From: Aquisalimonas sp. 2447
GTDB lineage: Bacteria > Pseudomonadota > Gammaproteobacteria > Nitrococcales > Aquisalimonadaceae
Reading direction: 5' to 3'
NCBI RefSeq assembly: GCF_012044895.1
Contig: NZ_CP050695.1
Location: 2,634,501-2,698,500 of the forward strand
Length of the DNA: 64,000 bases
Below, one piece after another: positions 49,073-58,912 of this stretch. Within the stretch, counting starts at the first letter, position 1. The number at the start of each line of letters is the position of its first letter. Both the position numbers and the translations under genes were made by a program. Below the pieces are notes generated by a model that saw nothing but the letters and a program-made list of their open reading frames with translations, was not told where the DNA came from and did not search any database.

Positions 49073-50230
49073 TCAGCCGCCGTCATCCCGGATGCCGGCA
49101 AGCGTGCGGTACTTCTGTCGCGCCCCGTCGTCGGGGATGAGCTCAGCGAGCAGATCCGGCAGCGGCATCTGGCTCCACCGCACCGCCTGCTCGATGGCAT
49201 ACGACACCGGCGAATGCGGCTCGGTGCGCCGGAAGAATTCCGCCACCTCCCGGAGCTGGCGCAAGGCCGCTTCGCGGTCCATCTGCCGCCGCCCCTGCTG
49301 CTCGCCCGGGGCTGGCGCCGCCTCGTCGTCACCTGCTTCATCGTCCGCGTCGTTGGCGGCGTCGGCCTGGGTATCGCCACCGACCACCTGGATCCGATCG
49401 CCGGCCAGATGCGCGACCATGCGGCGACAGTTGTCCAGGGTGTCGGCGATGCGCCCGGTAGGCTGTGGATCGTCCGCGCAGTAACGATCCAGCGTCTCGC
49501 TGTAACGGTGGAACTCGCTGATGGCCTGTCGGATATCGTGGTCGGTGGCCTGGAGCACTGGGGTGGACGTTGCCCCCACCGCCTGGAGGATATCCTCCAG
49601 CGCCACATAGCCGCGCTTGATCCGCGCAGCGCGCTTGTCGGGATCGGTGATCTTCTCCAGTTCGAAGGCCTGTTCGCACTGCCAGGTGCAGAAGGGCCCC
49701 GGTGGCGCGTTATCGGTGAGACGCAGCGACTTGAGCGGCGGGATCAGCGCCCCTTCGGACCCCACACCGTTGAGCCCGGTCAGGGCGATGAGCTGACTGG
49801 GTTTGCCATCTTCGTCGGGCTGCGGGTGAAGGCCCTCACCGAAGGTCTCCAGAAGCTGCCGGGCGAGGCAGAATCCGGCCGCCACGCCGCGGAATCCATG
49901 GGTGCGGCACAGGGCCTCGATGAGCCAGGTCACCACTTCCAGGTCCTTGCTCTCGTTGCGCAGCACCTCCGGAGCCGTCTCCAGGACCTCACGCCACTCG
50001 GCCGGCGTGCCCTGGTCGGTTTCTCCGCTCTCCAGCGCGTCACGCTCCTGGTTGCGCGCGATGCCACGTGCGTTCCGCAGGGCGTGGTAACTGGACGCCG
50101 CACCGTCATCCAGGCGCAGATCCTGCCCGGTGGGCGCATCGTCCGTCACCGGCAGAAGCAAACCCGGAATATCGAGAATGTCGAAGAAAGGACTGTCACC
50201 CGAGGTCCCTTCGGTCATCGGCTCACTCAT
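49073..50230 (-). CDS. tssA: TssA, type VI baseplate/sheath coordinator
   Basis: A 385-residue protein with the ImpA N-terminal domain (GQDLRLDD near residue 35, then [36 protein letters not shown]) and a C-terminal domain ending [15 protein letters not shown]. An acidic linker ([15 protein letters not shown]) divides the halves. It is the first gene of the cluster. The start follows GGGAGCTCTC. TssA primes tube and sheath polymerisation. Confidence 0.9.
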   Translation of the reverse strand: MSEPMTEGTSGDSPFFDILDIPGLLLPVTDDAPTGQDLRLDDGAASSYHALRNARGIARNQERDALESGETDQGTPAEWREVLETAPEVLRNESKDLEVVTWLIEALCRTHGFRGVAAGFCLARQLLETFGEGLHPQPDEDGKPSQLIALTGLNGVGSEGALIPPLKSLRLTDNAPPGPFCTWQCEQAFELEKITDPDKRAARIKRGYVALEDILQAVGATSTPVLQATDHDIRQAISEFHRYSETLDRYCADDPQPTGRIADTLDNCRRMVAHLAGDRIQVVGGDTQADAANDADDEAGDDEAAPAPGEQQGRRQMDREAALRQLREVAEFFRRTEPHSPVSYAIEQAVRWSQMPLPDLLAELIPDDGARQKYRTLAGIRDDGG

Positions 50231-50253
50231 GAGAGCTCCCTGCTTCCCTTTCC

Positions 50254-50280
50254 CTGCAGATACCCACCCGATATCTGCAG
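50254..50280. promoter_or_regulatory. Spaced inverted repeat in tssA leader
   Basis: CTGCAGATA and TATCTGCAG are perfect 9-base inverted arms, nine bases apart, in the leader 24 bases before tssA. It could be an operator or an mRNA hairpin. Confidence 0.4.
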
Positions 50281-50469
50281 TCGCGCCGGGAACGATCGCC
50301 AATCTGGTCGATATCCCGGACGCAACAATGACGCCTGTCGACGGCTTGCAATCGAATCAGCCAGCAGGAAGGAGGCGAAGGGGGAGACTGCGGTGCCCCG
50401 CAGTTAACGCTCTAACTGAGCGGGTAGCGCTGCCACTGCAGTTCCCTTGCGCCGTCGCCTTCCTGGCTG

Positions 50470-50487
50470 CCGGGAACGTGTTCCCGG
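50470..50487. promoter_or_regulatory. Perfect dyad upstream of type VI operon
   Basis: CCGGGAACGTGTTCCCGG has eight-base perfect arms around GT. It lies about 33 bases downstream of the -10 candidate, a position suited to a repressor. Confidence 0.4.
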
Positions 50488-50519
50488 GGCTGACGTGACC
50501 GCTTGGTCGTAATGTGCGA

Positions 50520-50549
50520 AATATGGTTCCTGGTGACCTGCCTTGTCAA
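50520..50549 (-). promoter_or_regulatory. Candidate sigma-70 promoter for type VI operon
   Basis: On the minus strand TTGACA is followed 18 bases later by CATATT. The -35 is perfect and the -10 matches four of six. It lies about 290 bases ahead of tssA. Confidence 0.4.
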
Positions 50550-50580
50550 TACCTTCTGCGCGGTGTCCTTGCGGAAGTGC

Positions 50581-51276
50581 TCAGCGGGTGCGGCCCTGAA
50601 ACAGCCTGACCCGACGGTACTTGAACAGCAGTATGAGCACGGCGCCTGCCAGGAAACCGCCGATATGGGCCAGGAAGGCGACGCCGGGCTCATCCGGATC
50701 CACGCCGGCGCTGCTGATGAGTTGCAGACCGAACCAGACAATCAGGACCAGACCGGCGGGCAGCCGCGCCGGGTAGAGAATAAAGCCCAGGGGGATCACC
50801 ACGGTGATGCGGGAGAACGGATGCAGCATCAGGTAGGCGCCGAGCACGCCGGAAATGGCCCCGCTGGCACCGATCATGGGGATCTCGGAGCCGGACGCCG
50901 GGGCGCCGTGGACCAGGGCGGCGACCACCCCGCACAGCAGATAGAAGACCACAAACCGCAGGTGTCCCATGGCGTCTTCGACGTTGTTGGCAAAGACCCA
51001 CAGATAGAGCATGTTGCTGATCAGGTGCATCCAGCCGCCGTGCAGGAACATGGATGTGAACAGGGTGGCCCAGGCGGGCACCATGGCCATGTCCGGGTGC
51101 AGCCGGGCCTCGCCGAAAAACACGGCCGGGATGAAGCCCAGGCCGTGAATGACCGCGGCATGGGCTCGCTGATCCAGGCCGAGCTGCCAGAAGAAAGCAC
51201 CGATACACGCCGCCAGAAGCGTCCAGGTGACGATCGGGAGAATGCGGGTCGGGTTGTCGTCGGCAACGGGGATCAC
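50581..51276 (-). CDS. Rhomboid-family intramembrane serine protease
   Basis: A 231-residue membrane protein with six to seven helices. The catalytic Ser138 is in GASGAISGV and His204 in AHIGGFLAG, with the [17 protein letters not shown] helix (residues 79-95) that forms the oxyanion region. A GTG start gives [14 protein letters not shown], the typical rhomboid opening, and was preferred to longer frames with no ribosome binding site. Substrates are unknown. Confidence 0.87.
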   Translation of the reverse strand: MIPVADDNPTRILPIVTWTLLAACIGAFFWQLGLDQRAHAAVIHGLGFIPAVFFGEARLHPDMAMVPAWATLFTSMFLHGGWMHLISNMLYLWVFANNVEDAMGHLRFVVFYLLCGVVAALVHGAPASGSEIPMIGASGAISGVLGAYLMLHPFSRITVVIPLGFILYPARLPAGLVLIVWFGLQLISSAGVDPDEPGVAFLAHIGGFLAGAVLILLFKYRRVRLFQGRTR

Positions 51277-51397
51277 GGCGGGGGCTGGCTCGCTGCTGGC
51301 TGACTCGGGAGTCTGGCATACTGCCACAAGGGAATACGATGGCGGGACCTCTGGCTGCCGCGTCGGTGGCACCACCGTATCGACAGGACAGCAGACC

Positions 51398-51544
51398 ATG
51401 CCGCACGTGAAACCGCGTCTTCCGGAGAAGGTCTGCCCGGTGTGTGAGCGCCCGTTCCGATGGCGGCGCAAGTGGCGCAACAACTGGGATAGTGTTGTCT
51501 ACTGCTCGGAACGGTGTCGTCGGCGAGCCGCACGACGGTGCTAA
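51398..51544 (+). CDS. DUF2256 zinc-ribbon-like small protein
   Basis: A 48-residue basic protein: [16 protein letters not shown], then [15 protein letters not shown]. Four Cys in two C-x2-C/C-x3-C pairs could bind zinc. DUF2256 genes commonly accompany photolyase/cryptochrome-related genes, and the photolyase gene here ends ten bases further on the opposite strand. Too short to appear in routine gene calls. Confidence 0.8.
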   Translation: MPHVKPRLPEKVCPVCERPFRWRRKWRNNWDSVVYCSERCRRRAARRC

Positions 51545-51553
51545 CAGTACAAG

Positions 51554-53092
51554 TCAGCCACCCAGAACCGTCCGCCGGTGCGCATCGGCGGTATCCTGAA
51601 TCGCGGTACGTTCTTCGTCGCCAAGGCGCTGAAGGTTTCGCACCTGCAATGCCGTTCGTGGATTGCGCCGCAGGCGGTCTTCGTGGCGGATCAGGAAATC
51701 CCAGTACAGGGCGGTGAAGGGGCAGGCCGTGTCGCCGCTGCGCTGTTCCGGTTTGTACGCGCAGTGCTGGCAGTAGTTGCTCATGCGCTGGACATACTTG
51801 CCGGAGGCACAGTAGGGCTTGGAGGCAAGCAGGCCATCGTCTGCGAACTGGGACATACCCAGGGTGTTCGGCGCCTCCACCCACTCCACGGCGTCGACAT
51901 AGACGGCCAGATACCATTCGTGCACGCGGCGTGGCTCAACGCCGAGCATCAGGGTGTACAGGCCGGTGATCATCAGCCGCTGGATATGATGGGCATAGCC
52001 GTGGTCCAGGGTCTGCCCGACACTCTGGCGCAGGCAGGTCATGTCGGTCTCGCCGGTCCAGAAAAACCCGGGCAGGGGGTGGGTCGCCTCCAGCGCGTTA
52101 TTGTCCAGGTACCCAGGCATGTGCAGCCAGTAGATGCCCCGCACGAACTCGCGCCAGCCCAGCACCTGGCGGATGAATCCTTCCACGGACTGCAGCGGTG
52201 CCCGCCCTTCGCGGTATGCCTGCTCGGCGGCATCCACGGCGACCCGTGGCGAGAGCAATTTGAGATTCATTGCCGCGGCGAGCCGTGAATGATACAGCCA
52301 GGGCTCGTCCATCCACAGGGCATCCTGATACGGGCCGAACGCGGGCAGCCGGTGGTCCACGAAGTCCGCCAGCGCCTCCCGGGCCTGCTCCTGAGTCACC
52401 GGCCAGTCAAAGTGGTCCAGACGCCCGGGATGATCCGCATAGCGCGCCTCCACCAGCGCAAGCACCTCTCGGGTGATGGCGTCGTGTTGAAAACTCTTGG
52501 GCGCAGGCAGCATGCCCGGTCCTTCACGGCCGAAGCTGCGCCGGTTCTGGTGGTCCAGATTCCAGCTGCCGCCAACAGGCTGGTCACCGTCCATGAGCAC
52601 ATGCCGGTCAAACCGCATCGCCCGATAGTAGTCTTCCAGTCGCAGCCGCTTGCGCTCGCGGGCCCACAACCGGAATCCCTCCGGCGAGTCGAAGAACTGC
52701 CGATCCCGCACGACCACCAGGCGCTTGCCGGCGCGCCGTACTGCACCCCGCAACTGTTGCAGCACTCGATAGTCGCCGGGCTGGGTCACCAGGACGTGCG
52801 CCGGGTTCAGGCGGGCGAGATCGGCGGACAGCGCCTCGCCCAGGGTCTGTGCACGGTCCGCATCGAGCCGGTGGTAGTGGACGGTGGTCCCTCCTTCCCC
52901 CAGCCCTTCGGCGAAGTGCCGCATGGCGGACAGGAAAAGCGCGATCCGCGCCTTGTGTGACCAGACATGGGTGGCTTCCTCGGGTACTTCTGCCATCCAC
53001 ACGGCGTCGTGATCACGATCAAAATTGTCGAACACGGCGGCGTCAGCGTTAAGCTGATCCCCCAGGCAGATCACGAGCTGGCGTAGGCCCAC
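51554..53092 (-). CDS. Photolyase-related protein, iron-sulfur CryPro/PhrB type
   Basis: A 512-residue protein of the prokaryotic (6-4) photolyase/CryPro family. The N-terminal alpha/beta domain starts VGLRQLVICLGDQLN; the helical FAD domain has GWREFVRGIYWLHMPGY and MQFADDG-like WVEAPNTLGMSQFADDG. Four Cys expected to bind the 4Fe-4S cluster are in DMTCLRQ, NYCQHCAY and DTACPF. The GTG start is chosen because GGAGGT lies nine bases upstream; an ATG 16 codons earlier lacks one. The enzyme repairs UV lesions in DNA using light. Confidence 0.9.
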   Translation of the reverse strand: MGLRQLVICLGDQLNADAAVFDNFDRDHDAVWMAEVPEEATHVWSHKARIALFLSAMRHFAEGLGEGGTTVHYHRLDADRAQTLGEALSADLARLNPAHVLVTQPGDYRVLQQLRGAVRRAGKRLVVVRDRQFFDSPEGFRLWARERKRLRLEDYYRAMRFDRHVLMDGDQPVGGSWNLDHQNRRSFGREGPGMLPAPKSFQHDAITREVLALVEARYADHPGRLDHFDWPVTQEQAREALADFVDHRLPAFGPYQDALWMDEPWLYHSRLAAAMNLKLLSPRVAVDAAEQAYREGRAPLQSVEGFIRQVLGWREFVRGIYWLHMPGYLDNNALEATHPLPGFFWTGETDMTCLRQSVGQTLDHGYAHHIQRLMITGLYTLMLGVEPRRVHEWYLAVYVDAVEWVEAPNTLGMSQFADDGLLASKPYCASGKYVQRMSNYCQHCAYKPEQRSGDTACPFTALYWDFLIRHEDRLRRNPRTALQVRNLQRLGDEERTAIQDTADAHRRTVLGG

Positions 53093-53145
53093 GGGCGGGC
53101 ACCTCCGGTAACGGGCGTGGCATGATGCCAGCGGCGGCAATCAAT

Positions 53146-53175
53146 TTATACAACTAGTGTACAGGAGATGTACGA
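53146..53175. promoter_or_regulatory. Three 11-bp direct repeats matching CarH/LitR operator
   Basis: The units TTATACAA, GTGTACAG and ATGTACGA start exactly 11 bases apart (53146, 53157, 53168). They fit the nTnTACAn pattern bound head-to-tail by B12-dependent CarH/LitR photoreceptors, with one deviation in the third unit. The block lies between the photolyase gene and the exonuclease gene, overlapping a likely -10 (TATAAA on the minus strand) of the photolyase and the ribosome site of the other gene. No carH/litR gene is in the window. Confidence 0.65.
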
Positions 53176-53805
53176 ATGTCTCGATTCCGCAAACCGCCGA
53201 ACGACGTTTTCGTGTCCACGGATATCGAGGCGGACGGACCCGCGCCAGGCCTCAATTCCATGCTGTCTCTGGGCTCAGCGGCGTACGCCCTGGACGGGGA
53301 GCTGCTGGACACGTTCAGCATCAACCTCGAGACGCTGCCCGAGGCGAGCGCGCATCCGAAAACGGTGGAGTGGTGGAAACAGTTCCCGGAGGCCTGGGAA
53401 CTGGCGCGGCGTGATGCACGACCACCCACCGAAGCGATGGCCGCCTATCTGGAGTGGCTCAAGGGGCTGGATGGCCGACCGGTGTTCGTGGCCTGGCCGG
53501 TGGGGTTCGACTTCCCGTTCGTGAATTACTACCTGATGCGCTTCACCGGCGAGGCACCCTTCGGTTTCACGGCGCTGGACATCAAGACGTACGCCATGGC
53601 GCTCACGTCCAGGAGTTCCTACCATCGCACCACCAAGGACCGGCTTCCGGACCGCTGGTTCGAACCGGGGCTGAAGCACAACCATGTGGCCCTGGACGAC
53701 GCCCTGGAACAGGGTTCGCTGTTCATGGCCATGTTCCGGGAAGCCATGGACACCGCCAGCGACGGGGTCAACCTGGCGGATTATACCGAGTTCCCGGACT
53801 GGTAG
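53176..53805 (+). CDS. DEDD-family 3'-5' exonuclease (RNase T/DnaQ fold)
   Basis: A 209-residue nuclease domain. DEDD residues: Asp16 and Glu18 in STDIEADGP, Asp in FVAWPVGFDFPF, and His/Asp in HNHVALDDALEQG. The metal-binding layout matches exoribonuclease or proofreading exonuclease domains. AGGAG precedes the ATG within the third CarH-like repeat, so translation and light regulation may intersect. Its divergence from the photolyase suggests a role in repair or stress. Confidence 0.85.
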   Translation: MSRFRKPPNDVFVSTDIEADGPAPGLNSMLSLGSAAYALDGELLDTFSINLETLPEASAHPKTVEWWKQFPEAWELARRDARPPTEAMAAYLEWLKGLDGRPVFVAWPVGFDFPFVNYYLMRFTGEAPFGFTALDIKTYAMALTSRSSYHRTTKDRLPDRWFEPGLKHNHVALDDALEQGSLFMAMFREAMDTASDGVNLADYTEFPDW

Positions 53806-53826
53806 CCGGGGTGCGGCAACGGGAAC

Positions 53827-54327
53827 TCACTCTTGGGGAGTGAGTTCCCACTCCTGCCCGTCCTGAAAACGCAGGACCAGGGTATCGCTGGCGCGTGACC
53901 ATTCCATGGTGCGGGTCAGGTTATTGACGAAATCCCGCTCAAAGGCCTGACTGTCGGGATCCTGGATATTGCACTGCTCCGTGGTGAGACCGATGGCACC
54001 GAAACGCAGATGTTCCTCATCGACATGCTCGACACTGGCATTCCAGTTGTTGCACGCCGCCTGACCGGCCACATTACCCTCGCCATCGACTTCCACGGTG
54101 AACGGCGCGGCATCCGGCTGCAGGGACCGGCCCTGCGGGTCGATGGCCCCGGTCACGCGCCAGGCGCCGGTGATGTCGTCCGGTGGTGCGTCCATGGACG
54201 CAGCCCGTATGCCCTCCTGTTCCGGCTCCGGCCCGGTGCCGCAGCCGGCCACCAGCAACGCGCCGGCCAGCGCCAGTGACATCCCGTGCCATCCACGCCG
54301 CAATGTTGCTACTGGCGTGTTGATCAT
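53827..54327 (-). CDS. META-domain lipoprotein
   Basis: A 166-residue lipoprotein: lipobox LVAGC (Cys29), linker, then the META fold with DITGAWRVTGAIDPQGRSL, GNVAGQAACNNWNASVEH (the canonical G-x-x-x-C-N-x-W motif) and TLVLRFQDGQEW. HslJ-like META proteins are implicated in motility or stress. It sits upstream of der's 3' side on the same strand. Confidence 0.85.
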   Translation of the reverse strand: MINTPVATLRRGWHGMSLALAGALLVAGCGTGPEPEQEGIRAASMDAPPDDITGAWRVTGAIDPQGRSLQPDAAPFTVEVDGEGNVAGQAACNNWNASVEHVDEEHLRFGAIGLTTEQCNIQDPDSQAFERDFVNNLTRTMEWSRASDTLVLRFQDGQEWELTPQE

Positions 54328-54362
54328 CGTCAGTTCCTCCTTGCTCGACGCCTCCCCGCGGA

Positions 54363-55781
54363 CTAGCGGCGCTTCTTGCGACTGTTCTTCTTGATGTGCC
54401 GTATCAGGCGATTCCGCCGCTGCTGTTGCCGGGGGCTCAGCGTGTTCGTCTTGCCTTCATAGGGGTTGTCGGTGGTCTTGAATTCCAGACGCACGGGGGT
54501 GCCCTGAAGTTCCAGCACCTTGCGAAACGTATTCGCCAGATAGCGCCGGTAATCCCGCGGCGTACGTTCGGCCTGATTACCATGGACGACGATCACCGGT
54601 GGATTGCGTCCACCCTGGTGAGCATAGCGCAGCTTGATCCGCCGCCCGCGCACCAACGGTGGCTGATGACGATCCACGGCATCTTCCAGTATCTGGGTGA
54701 GCCGCCCGGTGGACAGGTCGCGGCTGCCCGCCTCATGGGCCTGGTCCACGGCGTCCAGCAACAGGCCGACACCGGTGCCGTGGAGCGCGGAGATGAAATG
54801 CACCTCGGCGAACTCGATAAACCCGAGTTTCACCTGCAGTGTGCGCCGTACATCCTCACGCTCGTCCGGGGCCAGGCCATCCCACTTGTTCACGGCAATC
54901 ACCAGGCCGCGGCCGGCCTCGACGGCGTGCCCGACCAGGTGGGCATCCTGCTCGGTCACCCGACCCCGGGCGTCCAGCACCATGATCACCACGTTGGCGG
55001 CGTCAATGGCGGTCAGCGTCTTGATAACACTGAATTTCTCCACCGACTCGTTGACCCGGCTGCGACGACGCACGCCGGCGGTGTCGATCAGGGTGTAGGC
55101 CTGACTGCCACGCTCGAAGGGGATGGCAATACTGTCACGGGTTGTGCCAGGCGCATCATAGACCAACACCCGGTCTTCGCCCAGAAGGCGGTTCACCAGG
55201 GTCGACTTGCCCACGTTCGGGCGGCCAATCACGGCGACCCGCGTCCCCTGCGCCTCCTCCACGAGCGCCTGGCTGCCCTCCAGGCGCTCCGTCGGCAACG
55301 ACGCGAACACATGCTCCAGAAGCCGGTTGATCCCGTGACCGTGGGCGGCGGCAATGGGCCAGGGGGCACCGAGCCCAAGGGCGTGGAAGTCCGCGCCGGC
55401 AAGACCGGGTTCCACGCCCTCGGTCTTGTTCACGGCGACCGTCAGGGGTTTCCCGGCTCGCCGCAGCAGCCCCGCGATCTCCTGGTCGGCGCTGGTGACG
55501 CCCACTTTGCCGTCCACCAGAAGCACCACCCCGTCGGCCTCCTCGATGGCCTGCAGTGCCTGCCGGTGCATGCCGGCTTCCACGCCCTGGGGGTCATCGC
55601 CCATGCCACCGGTGTCCACCACCACGAAGGGCTGGCCCCCGAAGTGCGCACGGCCGTACTGCCGATCCCGCGTGAGCCCGGGGAAATCCGCCACCAGCGC
55701 ATCGCGGGAACGGGTGAGACGGTTGAACAGTGTGGACTTGCCCACGTTGGGCCGACCCACCAGTGCGATCACGGGATCCAT
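54363..55781 (-). CDS. der: Der (EngA), tandem GTPase for 50S assembly
   Basis: A 472-residue protein with two GTPase domains: [13 protein letters not shown] at residues 8-20 with DTGGM, and [13 protein letters not shown] near 186 with DTAGV and NKWD. A KH-like C-terminal domain ([17 protein letters not shown] and onward) binds rRNA. The tail ends KKNSRKKRR. Essential for large-subunit assembly. Complete. Confidence 0.97.
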   Translation of the reverse strand: MDPVIALVGRPNVGKSTLFNRLTRSRDALVADFPGLTRDRQYGRAHFGGQPFVVVDTGGMGDDPQGVEAGMHRQALQAIEEADGVVLLVDGKVGVTSADQEIAGLLRRAGKPLTVAVNKTEGVEPGLAGADFHALGLGAPWPIAAAHGHGINRLLEHVFASLPTERLEGSQALVEEAQGTRVAVIGRPNVGKSTLVNRLLGEDRVLVYDAPGTTRDSIAIPFERGSQAYTLIDTAGVRRRSRVNESVEKFSVIKTLTAIDAANVVIMVLDARGRVTEQDAHLVGHAVEAGRGLVIAVNKWDGLAPDEREDVRRTLQVKLGFIEFAEVHFISALHGTGVGLLLDAVDQAHEAGSRDLSTGRLTQILEDAVDRHQPPLVRGRRIKLRYAHQGGRNPPVIVVHGNQAERTPRDYRRYLANTFRKVLELQGTPVRLEFKTTDNPYEGKTNTLSPRQQQRRNRLIRHIKKNSRKKRR

Positions 55782-55926
55782 GTTGGCTCGCCAGGGAGAA
55801 GGAATCGGTCGGCAGGATAGCAGAACTGACCCCGCTCGTGTCCCGTCGGGGGACCACCGCCCCTGCCGCGGGCGACCCGGAATGCGTTATAGTCCGCCGG
55901 AATTGCCAACCGCGAGGAGAACAGAG

Positions 55927-56727
55927 ATGGGGTTCCTGTCAGGAAAAAAGGCGCTGATCACCGGCATAGCGAGTAACCGCTCGATCGCCTACGGTGTCGC
56001 CAAGTCCATGCGCCGCGAGGGCGCCGAACTCGCCTTCACCTACCTGGGCGACAAACTCAAGCCGAGGGTGGAGAAGATCGCCGCTGAAATGGGCAGCGAC
56101 ATCGTGCTGCCGCTGGACGTGGCCACGGATGAGGATTTCGATGCCCTGGCGCCGGAACTGGGCAAGCACTGGGACCACGTTGACACCGTGGTGCACTCCA
56201 TTGGTTTTGCCCCGCAGGAGGCGCTGAAAGGCTCGTTCGTGGACAACACCACCCGCGACAGCTATCGCATCTCCCATGACATCAGTGCCTACAGCTTTGT
56301 CGCCCTGGCCCGCGCCCTGCGAGGCATGATGCACGAGGACTCATCGCTGCTCACCCTGACCTACCTCGGTTCCGAACGGGCCCTGCCGAGCTACAATGTC
56401 ATGGGCGCCGCCAAGGCGAGCCTGGAGGCCAACGTGCGTTACATGGCCTATGACCTCGGCCCCCACGGCATCCGCGTCAACGGCCTCTCCGCCGGCCCGA
56501 TCAAGACCCTGGCAGCGGCAGGTATCGGCAGCTTCGGCAAGATGCTCAAGTACAATGCCCGCTCGGCACCGCTGCGGCGCAACGTCACCACCGACGAGGT
56601 CGGCGATGCCGCAGCGTTCCTGTGCTCGGATCTGGCCCGGGGCATTACCGGCGAAGTCGTCCACGTGGATAGCGGCTACCACATCGTCGGCCTCCCGGGG
56701 CTGGACGGCCTGGAGGACGACGAGTAA
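55927..56727 (+). CDS. fabI: Enoyl-[acyl-carrier-protein] reductase (NADH)
   Basis: A 266-residue FabI. Cofactor region [15 protein letters not shown], and the active-site Y-x6-K in [14 protein letters not shown] with the upstream [15 protein letters not shown]. It performs the last step of fatty-acid elongation. The ATG follows GAGGAGAACAG. It is convergent with ppiD across a perfect terminator hairpin. Confidence 0.96.
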   Translation: MGFLSGKKALITGIASNRSIAYGVAKSMRREGAELAFTYLGDKLKPRVEKIAAEMGSDIVLPLDVATDEDFDALAPELGKHWDHVDTVVHSIGFAPQEALKGSFVDNTTRDSYRISHDISAYSFVALARALRGMMHEDSSLLTLTYLGSERALPSYNVMGAAKASLEANVRYMAYDLGPHGIRVNGLSAGPIKTLAAAGIGSFGKMLKYNARSAPLRRNVTTDEVGDAAAFLCSDLARGITGEVVHVDSGYHIVGLPGLDGLEDDE

Positions 56728-56772
56728 CCACGACAAGGGCGGAGCGCCTGAAGCGCTCCGCCCTTGTCGTGG
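56728..56772. terminator. Bidirectional terminator hairpin between fabI and ppiD
   Basis: A perfect 20-base-pair stem with loop CTGAA begins directly after the fabI stop: CCACGACAAGGGCGGAGCGC pairs with its mirror. Both convergent genes end within 25 bases of it. Confidence 0.85.
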
Positions 56773-56796
56773 CCGACGAGCGGGGGCGGCTACCCT

Positions 56797-58719
56797 CTAC
56801 CGGTAGTCCTCGTCGTGGATCTCCACGTCCGCGTCGGCACGCAGCTGCGCGAGGAACTGCTGCACCGCTTCCTGGCCGTACGCGTCACGCAGGCGATCGG
56901 CCAGCTCCCGACGCTCTTCTGCGTCCACCGCATCTGGATCACCATCGCGCACACCGCGCAGGATGAGCACCACCCGATCCCCTGCCGCCGAAATCACTCC
57001 CACTTCAGGGCGATCACCGTCAGGGCGACTCATCCGGAACACCTCGTTCAGGACCGGCCACGGAGCCTCACCCTCCTGGCGGGTGATCCAGCCGACAGAC
57101 TGGTAGCCGAGCCGTTCATCCTCGTCCGCCAAAGACTCGGGGTCATCGCCGTCGCGAACCCGGCCCATGAGGTCCTGAGCAAAGGATTCGGCAGCCTCGC
57201 CGGCCTTCCGCGCGCGCAGCCGCTCCGTGATATCGTCCCGCACCTCGTCCAGTTCCAGCTGCGCCTGGGGTTCATGCTCGGCGACACGGACCACGACAGC
57301 ACGGTCGTCGTCGATTTCGATCACGCGGCTGTTCATGCCATCTTCGAGCACTTCCGGGTCAAACGCGGCGTCCACCACCTCGCGCACGGCACCTATACCC
57401 TCGTCGGCGCCTTCGCGGGTAAGCCAGTCGCTCTCACGAACCTCCAGCCCCATTTCTTCCGCCGGCCCTTCCAGGCTGTCCGGCATATCGTAGGCCAGGT
57501 CGTCCAGGCGATTGATCTCGTCGAAATAGGCCGTGGAGATGCGCTCCTCGGCGAGTTCACGCCGGATTTCATCGCGCACGTCCTCCAACGGAGTTGCTTC
57601 ACCACGCTCCATGGTGGTGGCCTGGATCAGGTGGAAGCCGAACGGCGAGCGCACGGGCTCTGATACTTCATTCTCATCCAGTGCGAACAGGGCGTCCTCG
57701 AACTCCTCCACCATATCACCGCGCTGGACCTCACCGAGATCACCACCGCGACGTGCCGACCCAGGGTCCTCGGAGTATTCCTCGGCCAGTTCGGCGAAGG
57801 ACTCGCCGTCGCGCAGGCGCTCAGCGAGGGTCTGAATACGCTCCTCGGCGTCAGCAACCGTGTCGGGATCAGCGTCTTCATCCACCCGAATGAGGATATG
57901 CCGCGCCTCGACCCGTCCGGTCTCAGCGTAGCGCTCCTCCTTGACCTGCTCGTAACGCGCTTCGATGTCGTCATCGGAGACGTCTACCTGCTCTAGCAGG
58001 TCCTCGCGGTTGAGCTCCACATACGCCAAACGTACACGCTCAGGCGTGACGAACTCACTGCGATTGTCTTCGTAATAGGCGTCGATTTCGTCATCGCTGA
58101 CAGTGACATCGTCCTGCCAGCCATCGGCGGCAATCCTCACCCAGGCGACGTCGCGCTCCTGGTACTCCAGCCGCAGCAAATCATCGACCTCCCGGGCCGT
58201 CACCAGGCCGGTCTCGCTCAGCGACGAGCGCACCTGCTGCGCCAGGGCCTGACGACGCACTTGCTGCTCGTACTGATCAGTGGTCATCTGGTTTGACTGG
58301 AGGATCTGGCGGTACCGCTCCGCGGAGAAGCGACCGCCTTCATGGAACATTTCCTGGGACCGGATGACCGCAGCCAGATCCTGATCACTGAGGGTCATGT
58401 TCCGATCGTCCAGGTAATCCGCCAGCAAACGGCGATCAATCAACTGCTGCAGGGCATCCCGGCGAATCTCCTGATCAATCTCGTCGGTAATCTCCAGATC
58501 ACCGCCATACATCTGCTCGACCTGCTGGCGCTGGTTACGATAGGCCTGACCCGCCTGATTCCGGCTGATCTCCTGGCCGTTCACCGTTGCCACTGCGCGC
58601 GGCTGACCGCTCGGCCCCATGTACTGGGACAAGCCGAACGTGGCAAAAGCCGCGGCGATCAGGACGATGACGGTCCAGACAATCCAGCGGGAGGCTCCAT
58701 CTCGAATATCCTGCAGCAT
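56797..58719 (-). CDS. ppiD: PpiD-like periplasmic peptidyl-prolyl isomerase/chaperone
   Basis: A 640-residue inner-membrane-anchored protein: N-terminal helix (WIVWTVIVLIAAAFATFGLS), a SurA-like N domain, a parvulin domain (ARHILIRVDEDAD... through GGDLGEVQRGDMVEEFEDA and SPFGFHLIQ), and a long acidic C-terminal domain. PpiD works at the SecYEG exit. The acidic composition fits a halophile. Confidence 0.93.
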   Translation of the reverse strand: MLQDIRDGASRWIVWTVIVLIAAAFATFGLSQYMGPSGQPRAVATVNGQEISRNQAGQAYRNQRQQVEQMYGGDLEITDEIDQEIRRDALQQLIDRRLLADYLDDRNMTLSDQDLAAVIRSQEMFHEGGRFSAERYRQILQSNQMTTDQYEQQVRRQALAQQVRSSLSETGLVTAREVDDLLRLEYQERDVAWVRIAADGWQDDVTVSDDEIDAYYEDNRSEFVTPERVRLAYVELNREDLLEQVDVSDDDIEARYEQVKEERYAETGRVEARHILIRVDEDADPDTVADAEERIQTLAERLRDGESFAELAEEYSEDPGSARRGGDLGEVQRGDMVEEFEDALFALDENEVSEPVRSPFGFHLIQATTMERGEATPLEDVRDEIRRELAEERISTAYFDEINRLDDLAYDMPDSLEGPAEEMGLEVRESDWLTREGADEGIGAVREVVDAAFDPEVLEDGMNSRVIEIDDDRAVVVRVAEHEPQAQLELDEVRDDITERLRARKAGEAAESFAQDLMGRVRDGDDPESLADEDERLGYQSVGWITRQEGEAPWPVLNEVFRMSRPDGDRPEVGVISAAGDRVVLILRGVRDGDPDAVDAEERRELADRLRDAYGQEAVQQFLAQLRADADVEIHDEDYR

Positions 58720-58875
58720 GTTGCAACCGATCCTCTTGGTGACGGCGCGCGCGAATTTCCTTCAGCGCGGCTCGCAGGCACATCTTGGCAGGTGTAAAGA
58801 CAAGTGAATGCCCGGCAGGTTCCCGGGCCCGGGGGCGTCTGCACCTCCCTTGTCACTTTTCCCGACCCCTGTAAC

Positions 58876-58904
58876 ACGAAAGGCGCCCCGAAGGCGCCTT
58901 TCGT
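58876..58904 (-). terminator. Terminator downstream of tRNA genes
   Basis: ACGAAAGGCGCC and GGCGCCTTTCGT form a 12-base-pair stem with a five-base loop, nine bases beyond the tRNA-Asp 3' end on the minus strand. Confidence 0.8.
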
Positions 58905-58912
58905 ACCGAATA

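Larger units (their letters stand above)
50231..50580. other. Gene-free region upstream of the type VI operon
   Basis: About 350 bases with no ORF of note. It holds a promoter candidate (50520-50549), a perfect 18-base dyad (50470-50487) and a spaced inverted repeat (50254-50280), all placed to control tssA. The rhomboid gene's stop lies at the far end. Confidence 0.5.

Noticed and set aside
50340-50370. Sigma-54 promoter before tssA (TGGC...TTGCA on the minus strand)
   Set aside because: The GG to GC spacing is 11 rather than the required 10 bases.
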